Part shown: piece after piece, positions 57,816 through 64,000 of the stretch
How positions within the stretch are numbered: position 1 is the stretch's first letter
How the letters are laid out: every line of letters starts with the position of its first letter
From: Allodiplogaster sudhausi
Lineage: Eukaryota; Nematoda; Chromadorea; Rhabditida; Diplogasteridae
Length of the DNA: 64,000 bases
Assembly (NCBI GenBank): GCA_945643635.1
Contig: CALZFC010000001.1
Location: 7,725,001 to 7,789,000, forward strand
Reading direction: 5' to 3'
Notes under the pieces: generated by a model
Databases searched by the model: none
Seen by the model: only the letters and a program-made list of their open reading frames with translations
What the model was told of the DNA's origin: nothing
Position numbers and translations under genes: made by a program

Positions 57816-59458
57816 TGATCGCTACTTCGCCATCGCGGCTGCGCTGCGGTTGTTTGATATATCAAACAATTTCCATGAAACAATCCAAACAATTGCCTCG
57901 GAATGGATAGCGTGCAAATAGGTAAAACAAATTGTTTGATATGCCAAACAATTTTTTTGAAACAATTGTTGTTTCAAACAATTTATAAAACAATCGTGCA
58001 CCAAACAATGTTGTTTCAAACAATTTTTTTTTGTGTGTACTGCACCGCAGTTTAAGCTCCATATCTGTTTTCCCTTTTTACCTTTTCATCTGCAAAGCAA
58101 GTATAATGGTGTAGTTTTTTATTTTCTACATGTCTATAAGAAACTATGATACTTCCCGAAAAATAAAGTATAGACATAAAAATTCAATTTTTTGGTTTTT
58201 CGTATACGTCTTCCGTCGGATTTTTTTGACATTTTCCGTATTTCATAGATCGATTTCCAGATAATGTTCACTGCTATCTTGAAGAGGAAAGAAAACTGCA
58301 TAGAATGTCATTTTATTATAGGAATCTGAAGACACGATTTTTAGATATATGAATTTTAATCGTCGATAATGTGCGACAGTGGCATCAATTACTGTTCGGC
58401 GAGTCTTGCCCCAAAATGTTCGAACTGAATTTTTCTCTTAAAATCACCCCGAGGGGGTTCTTTGATGCGAGGAACACGAATATCATGTTTATTTTTTATT
58501 ATGACGTCATTTTAAAAAGATACGGTAGGTGAATATTAAAACTGTGTCGTTCAGCCATTTACCTACCGTAACTTTTTAAAATGACGCCATAATAAAAAAT
58601 AAACATGATATTCGTGTTCCTCGCATCAAAGAACCCCCTTGGGGTGATTTTGAGAGAAAAATTAAATTCGAACATTTTGTGGCAGGACTAGCCGAACAGT
58701 TATTGATGACATTTCCGCACATTATCGCCGATTAAAATTCATGTATCTAAAAATCGTGTTCTCAGATTCCTATAATAAAATAACATCCTATGCCGTTTTC
58801 TTTCCTCTTCAAGATAGCAGTGAATATTATCTGGAAATCGATCTATGAAATACGGAAAATGTCAAAAAACCCGACGGCAGACGTATACGAAAAACCGAAA
58901 AATTGAATTTTTATGTCTATACTTTATTTTTCGGGAAGTATCAAAGTTTCGTATAGACATGATTTGTAGAGAATAAAAAACTACACCATTATACTTGCTT
59001 TCAGATGAAAAGGTAAAAAAGGAAAACAGATATGGAGCACCCAAAAAAAGGGTACTCAAATCTATTTAGTAGAAACATATATAACGTATTTTTTCCTCTA
59101 CTTTCATATTATGAAATGACTTGTCTGGAAATGGACCGACAAAAATGAAAAAAAAAACACAAAAAATAACATTTTTTTTAGTCCTAAAAAATTTATCCGG
59201 TAAAAGTCTATTAAAATGAATCTTTTCAGATACAGTTATCTGGGAATTTTTTGTACAGTTTTGAATGAGCAATCAGATAAAAAAAGAAAAGTAAACAATC
59301 TTGTAAATGAAGCAAGTTACAGAATATCGAATTTTTGACATATTTTGGGTGGTGGCGTGGAGAAAAAAAATTTCTCAAACTTTTCAACCGTCTAGTTTTC
59401 CTTATATTCTATCCATGTATCACTCATAAAGTTCGAACATCGGTCCCCGGGGCAGGCA

Positions 59459-60060
59459 CCAATGGTGCCCTATTTGAACCTTACAGAGAGGCTCTCTTAA
59501 TGATTGTCGATGTTGTTTTCGCGCAAAAAGAAATCTACTGTGTATTAGGCGATTGTTTCCATGGATGGATTAAGGCTCTGATTTTTGTTCGATGCAGCTG
59601 GCTCGTTTATAAAAAGTGGCACGTGTCAACTACAAATTGCTGAAACTTACTCTATATGTACTATATGTATCCAATTAGCTGACAAATACAAAAAAAAAAT
59701 TAATACGACTGCTTCAATACAGATGTATTTGCTCACACTTAGCAGCACGCTTTCGCTTTATGCGCTGAAATAGCTTAAAATATATTCCCTGCAAATCTAC
59801 TTGTTAAAAGAATCAACGATTAGCTACATAGATGAAGCTAATGAGAAAAAAAAACGCCGTCTCCGGTGTAAAGAAATGTCTTAAGGATTTGTCAATGAAG
59901 CAACAAGAGATCTTATTTGAAATAATCAAAGCCTGAAATTAGCCTTGGATATTATTGGCACTCTTATTGTTAGCGACCAGAGAAGCCGACGGGTCTAAGA
60001 ACTTTGGGCTAGCCCGGCTCATCGGGCCCATGCTCACGGCACTTCGAGAGTTCGGCTTTC

Positions 60061-60104
<44 letters not shown>

Positions 60105-60736
60105 TACTTTGATTCAATAAGGGGAACCGCCGGCTTTTATTTCTAAAATATAGGGGATTTGCAATACTAGTTGTCTGACGAATTAATATAAACTAATCTA
60201 AGACACCAATCTCTAACGGCAATACGAGTTTCTCCTCAAGCCTTAACACCTGTCGCCGTACTTCAAAACATTTGTGGCATGTCATGGTTGAATTTAACAG
60301 AGTATGCAATTTGTCTGAATTTAACGAGTATTGTGTGCCTAAAAGAAAGTAATTATTGATTCCTGAAACACCAATACACTAATAAAGATTGAATAAGTAG
60401 TGTGTGACATGTGTTTCTGGGATATAGAATGGATGCCAATTACATCAATGGATTCTTGAAGAATTGTATCAAAAGTAATGAACAAAAGTATGGAGTTTTA
60501 TTAGCAAACGTTTAGAAGGACATGTTCATACGAATAATTTATGGACGCGTTGCTTAAAGGAGGGCCATCACAAAAACGACTGGGTGAAGTTTCAAAATTG
60601 CCTCGTCCTCCGCACTTTTGTTCGTCCCCATCTTTTTGTTTCATCATCGATTTCTGCGACCGTATATTTACATGTGAGATTGAGAGTGCCCCGGAAGACG
60701 AGGTTCTCTTGTCTTTTTCTCAACAATAGTTCTCCT
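59459..60736. other. Spacer between fold-back element and distal Str gene
   Basis: A (CT)n tract lies at 60062-60102, just after a GGGCCC-containing stretch (59995-60045) that may be another GGCCC-element remnant. From about 60,330 the sequence resembles the 3' flank of the proximal Str copy (GTGTGTGACATGTGTTT). No gene is seen. Confidence 0.45.
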
Positions 60737-63540
60737 TTAGCTATTAGCTGCGATGTCTGCAGCAATTGTCGTGAAGGCAAGATCAGACGGCTTGACAGTT
60801 GGCTTCTCAATTCTGAGATGTCTAAGGGCAGCGATGACCTGCAGAAAGAAAGGACGATTCAGCCTTGGTTTTATTTGATCTCGAACACAGATTCTGCAAA
60901 TAATTCGGATTCTGAAAATAAACTGATGTTATTTCCAGTCTGTTCTTATATATGTAGCTGCATTTCAATTTTGTTTTGAACTTGTGAGTTCGAGCAATTG
61001 CATACAATTTGGGAATGGCAGTTCAAACCTGTTCGCGAAGGCATCTCACAATGCAAATGACAAGGATCGGATCAGTGATCGGGAAGATAATTGTGAGCCG
61101 GACGAGGAGTTGGCCACAGCTGAGGTCGACTCCTATTCATTTACTTTTAGTGAATATGGGAAAACCTGACAGCATTACAACATTCATAATATATAAATAA
61201 AACGGAAATAAAAATGCCGAGAATTAAAAAAAAAAGAAAAAAAAAATTGAAAATTGGACAAGTCCTTTCAATCGAACCTGTGATCGGAGAGAAGAAAATG
61301 ATGACCACCGGCAAATAGGAAAAGATTGTTGGAATCAGCGTCTGTGAAATAGAGGAGTGCAATTTGTCTTATATTTACTTCGTACCGGTCAACGAAAACT
61401 GATGTAGTTTGATGAAAACAAATCAATAATATTTATTTCTATATCACTTTCCATCCAACCAATTCAATAGTTTGTATTGTTTTTCATTCCCTCTATTAAG
61501 ACAAAATACATACTTTCTTATAGAATTCAATTAATAAAATGAATTAAACATTTTAAATTGTAAAGCCACGATCAGAGATGCAAGTTGGCCTTACTTTTTT
61601 GGGCCTGGCCCTTAGGGCCTAAAATCTCTGCCCGGCCCGGCCCGCGATGTTTGGGCCCGGCAGGCCCGATTTTTAAAACATGTGAAATTCCTACTTCTAA
61701 TTCGTCGCTTTATCATTAAAAAAATTTTCCGTTCGATTTACTGTTTACAAAGCTTTCAGAAAAGAGGAATACGACTCCTAATCTGCCATATTACGTATGA
61801 CCAAATATAGGGCGGTAGTGAGCATATTTTCGAAATACGGGCCCAATCGGGCCCAAGGCCGGCCCTAGGTTGATCCCTGCCCGGCCCGGCCATACACGGT
61901 CTTGGAAATTTGGGCCTCTTGCATCTCTGGCAACAATTTAATTTTTTTTTTCATTTAAAAGAAAACCTGAATAATTAGCGCGATGAAGAGCTGTCGATGC
62001 AATTCACGAGTCCGCTCTGACATTGAAATCGTCTTGAAAGCGCGATTGATGCGGATGATGCAGAAGATGATCACGGCGCCGGTGCCTGGATAGAATAGAG
62101 AGAGAGAAGAGGGCAGAGAGAGAGAGAGTGAAAAGGAGAGAGAGAGGAGAGAGAAAAAGAGCAAAAGAAATCAAACCAAGTAGGAGAGATGTCCATCCAA
62201 TAGTCGCGATCAGATGCGGGATGTTGAGGTGAAAGCCGCCTCCCTTTTCGTTCGGCATCTTTGAAAAATCCAAGGAGATCCTATGTATGTATTTTCAATA
62301 GTTATTTTGTAATCAGCATATTAAAATAGCCTCTAACTAGGACGAGGACCGCGAAGTAAGAGTGGTTCGCCGGGTCCATTTCGTAGAGGTCGTACAATGG
62401 AAGTTCCGTGATCAACTGCAGCATAAAGAAACTAACAGAGCCCATGGAATGCCCTGAGGTTCAGGTTCCCCGTACGGAAGAGTTCTCTCTGACCTTGTCC
62501 GAATACTCGGTCGGGCGACAGCACGCGAGGATGAACGCGTCGAAGAGGAGATCATAGAAGAGTGCGAGAGCGAAGAGCAGCAACGCCGCCTGCCACAGTC
62601 GCCAGCCGGCGAGCCAGCGTAGACATGAGGGCCTTTTTTATCTTTTAAATTTCCCGCCAACTTTTTTTATTCTTTTGTTTCACATTTCCAACCGTTTTTG
62701 TTTCATCATTTCATAATGTCACTGACTGGCAGATGGCGTTCCAGCGATAGAGAAAGTGAAGCGCGAGCACGATGTATGTCTGATAGAAGCTGACAATGAA
62801 GATGCAGCAAAGAATGATTCCACCATAGTACGGTAGACGATGCGTGAGCTCTGCGAAATAGATCCAGCCAGTGCCGCTAAAGTAAACCACCTGGAATGAG
62901 TATATTCTCCTTTTTCTCCTTCTTAATATAATTAATATATCGTACATATTAAATAATAAAGCCCAAAACTTTTTTGATTTTGATCTTGATCTCCTTTTCG
63001 CTCTATCTATTGCTCGACAGAAACAGATCAGGCAGAAATGACTACAAATATCAAAATAGTTTAATGACAGCATTTTACGTACAATGTTTTACGGTATTAG
63101 ATTAATTTACTGTTCGTATCACAACTACTCGTGAACATAAAATGTCTTTCTCTCCTATCAATTGCATGCTTTAAATCAATGATATTCTTTTGAATAATTA
63201 CCGGCCGCATTATCAAGTGCTCGAGAGAGAATGCGATGTTCGAGACGGAAAAGGCAAAGAGAAGAAAGCAGTAATTGCCGAGGCATTCCTGAGTCAGCGT
63301 TATATGCTATGATTGTTTTAATCTCATTGCAAAAAAAGAGAGAAATCTATTCAATTTATCGACTTGCCCAGGTTAAATTATTCAATTTTTGTTCTAGTGC
63401 TATAATGCTCCCGAATAAATGCCAGAAAGCTATACACGAGAGGGTTGACGAAGAGTCAGAGAGGCGAGCGTAATATTGGTGCAGCACGCAAGGACCGCTG
63501 CGCAAAAATGAAGATAATCAGTCGAGGTGTGAGAGCTCAT
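60737..63540 (-). CDS. Str-family serpentine chemoreceptor, distal intact copy
   Basis: Ten exons in phase: 63436-63540, 63202-63288, 62727-62890, 62494-62632, 62338-62415, 62177-62258, 61967-62085, 61278-61341, 61029-61132 and 60737-60838. They encode 347 residues, the usual Str length. Diagnostic features: TM1 with CCTNITLASLTLRQ leading to LGNYCFLLFAFSVSN, the TM3 end ALHFLYRWNAICQP, the loop LITELPLYDLYEMDP, the TRELHRQLFIALIIQ motif before TM6, TLIPTIFSYLPVVIIFF (TM6), FPITDPILVICIV (TM7) and a short soluble tail. Receptors of this class act in ciliated sensory neurons via G proteins. A TTCTTTTCAG acceptor lies 10 bases upstream of the ATG, a probable trans-splice site. Confidence 0.9.
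61573..61929. mobile_element. 357-bp hAT-like GGCCCG-rich MITE inside the distal Str gene
   Basis: Ends read CAGAGATGCAAG inward on both sides. Flanking octamers GCCACGAT and GCAACAAT match at 6 of 8. GGCCC-rich blocks lie near both ends around an AT-rich middle, as in the elements at 13.7 and 33.3 kb. It occupies the intron between exons 7 and 8 and is absent from the matching intron of the proximal copy, so it inserted after the duplication or was lost there. Confidence 0.75.
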
Positions 63541-64000
63541 GTCTTGGTACTGAAAAGAAAAGGAAATATTGGCAACCGAGAGTCGACGAGGAAAGAGATG
63601 TATGTGTTTAAGTATTGTCGCTGCTGTTTACATGCCCAAAACCTCATGATAAATATGCGATTGTATCAATAGAAGGATTAATTTGCAGATAGGCTCTGAT
63701 CGTTGCGATACAATTTGCTTGTTGATGAAAAGAGGAGGATGTCACGTGTTATTCACAAATTACAAAAGCTTCTGCTTATGTAAATAACGAAATGACAAGT
63801 ACGAAAGAGACGACGAAAGAGACAAACTTACTAGATGACACTTTCTTGATATGAAACATCTAGAAAAAAGCTCTGTTTTGCAGCCAAGTGATTCTATATT
63901 TTTTGTTAAAGAAGTCAAGGATGAACCACAGAAATGCAGCTAATGAGAGGAAAACGTCGTCACCGCTGACAACAGATATGCAAAGGAGTCATCACATTCT
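63541..64000. other. Upstream flank of distal Str gene
   Basis: Shares GGCAACCGAGAGTCGAC with the flank of the proximal copy. Further out it shows weak similarity to about 59,500-59,940 beyond the fold-back insertion (GCAGCTAATGAGAGG versus GAAGCTAATGAGAAA). This supports one duplication unit of roughly 3.3 kb or more. No gene is seen. Confidence 0.45.

Larger units (their letters stand above)
55731..58041. mobile_element. Nested 2.3 kb palindromic element with AAACAAT-rich ends
   Basis: Ends read AGTACACACAAAAAA inward. About 170-190 bp at each end is packed with AAACAAT/ATTGTTT repeats and TTGTTTGATATATCAAACAA palindromes (55741-55905 and 57848-58035). The interior holds a hairpin (56106-56239), a direct duplication (about 56572-56700 and 56758-56870), an inner inverted repeat (about 57000-57250 with 57425-57665) around (GA)n, and tRNA- and 5S-like pieces. 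No protein-coding gene is recognised. Confidence 0.75.
55269..59458. mobile_element. 4.2 kb fold-back element with a nested element in its left arm
   Basis: Ends read TGCCTGCCCCGGGGACCGA inward on both sides. The right arm runs about 58560-59458. Its inverse is found in two pieces on the left, 55269 to about 55705 and about 58055-58540, split by 2.3 kb of nested DNA. The arms meet at a short centre near 58,520-58,570 around TACGGTAG/CTACCGTA. Arm identity is high, with scattered substitutions. No transposase frame is seen. It lies just upstream of the proximal Str copy and may have displaced its promoter. Confidence 0.85.

Noticed and set aside
1..64000. Bacterial features, CRISPR arrays, operons and ribosome binding sites
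   Set aside because: The window is clearly eukaryotic (introns, nematode gene families). Short direct repeats seen are microsatellites or transposon parts.

Overview
The window is nuclear DNA of a nematode, most likely a chromadorean. The evidence is a cuticle collagen, members of the nematode-specific serpentine chemoreceptor superfamily (Str and Srh types), many small GT-AG introns, and 3' splice sites just upstream of several start codons that would suit spliced-leader addition. I cannot name the species. Exons are GC-rich with C/G third positions. Introns and spacers are AT-rich and full of (GA/CT)n tracts. All gene models were spliced by hand from reading frame, splice dinucleotides and phase, with no transcript data.

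Layout. 0-5 kb, minus: a FoxF-type forkhead transcription factor whose 3' end leaves the window. 6.8-7.6 kb, minus: a small unrecognised gene. 10.7-41.9 kb, plus: a very long gene of about 39 exons and about 1,674 codons. It encodes two doublecortin (DCX) domains, a basic/alanine segment, a serine-arginine-acidic segment with degenerate repeats, one IQ motif and a long C-terminal series of PLAT-like domains. Its introns hold minus-strand genes (a cuticle collagen at 24.5-25.7 kb, and weaker candidates at 11.2-11.9 and 29.8-30.3 kb) and several fold-back transposons. 42.8-44.5 kb, minus: a complete Srh-like chemoreceptor. 46.0-48.8 and 49.6-51.7 kb, plus: two neighbouring lysine-rich genes built from tandemly duplicated small exons. 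Both end in a polybasic CaaX tail (CVIV and CVIA). 52.6-55.2 and 60.7-63.5 kb, minus: duplicated Str-family chemoreceptors with the same ten-exon structure. The distal copy is intact. The proximal one has lost 16 bases in its first exon.

Mobile DNA is prominent. There are three GGCCCG-rich elements with hAT-like ends and 8-bp target duplications (one exact, two degenerate), a 2.0 kb fold-back element with TA target sites (Tc1/mariner type), a 1.27 kb fold-back element, a 2.1 kb element with 60-bp ends, and a 4.2 kb fold-back element with another 2.3 kb palindromic element nested in one arm. Several of these contain tRNA-like (B-box) segments, and the nested one also carries a piece of 5S rRNA-like sequence.

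Functionally, the long DCX-IQ-PLAT protein looks like a microtubule-associated and probably membrane- or ligand-engaging cytoskeletal protein. The CaaX proteins look membrane-anchored. The chemoreceptors are a local sensory cluster. The most unusual items are the DCX-IQ-PLAT architecture with its nested genes, the frame-neutral duplicated micro-exons of the CaaX genes, and the layered fold-back elements carrying Pol III-gene fragments.
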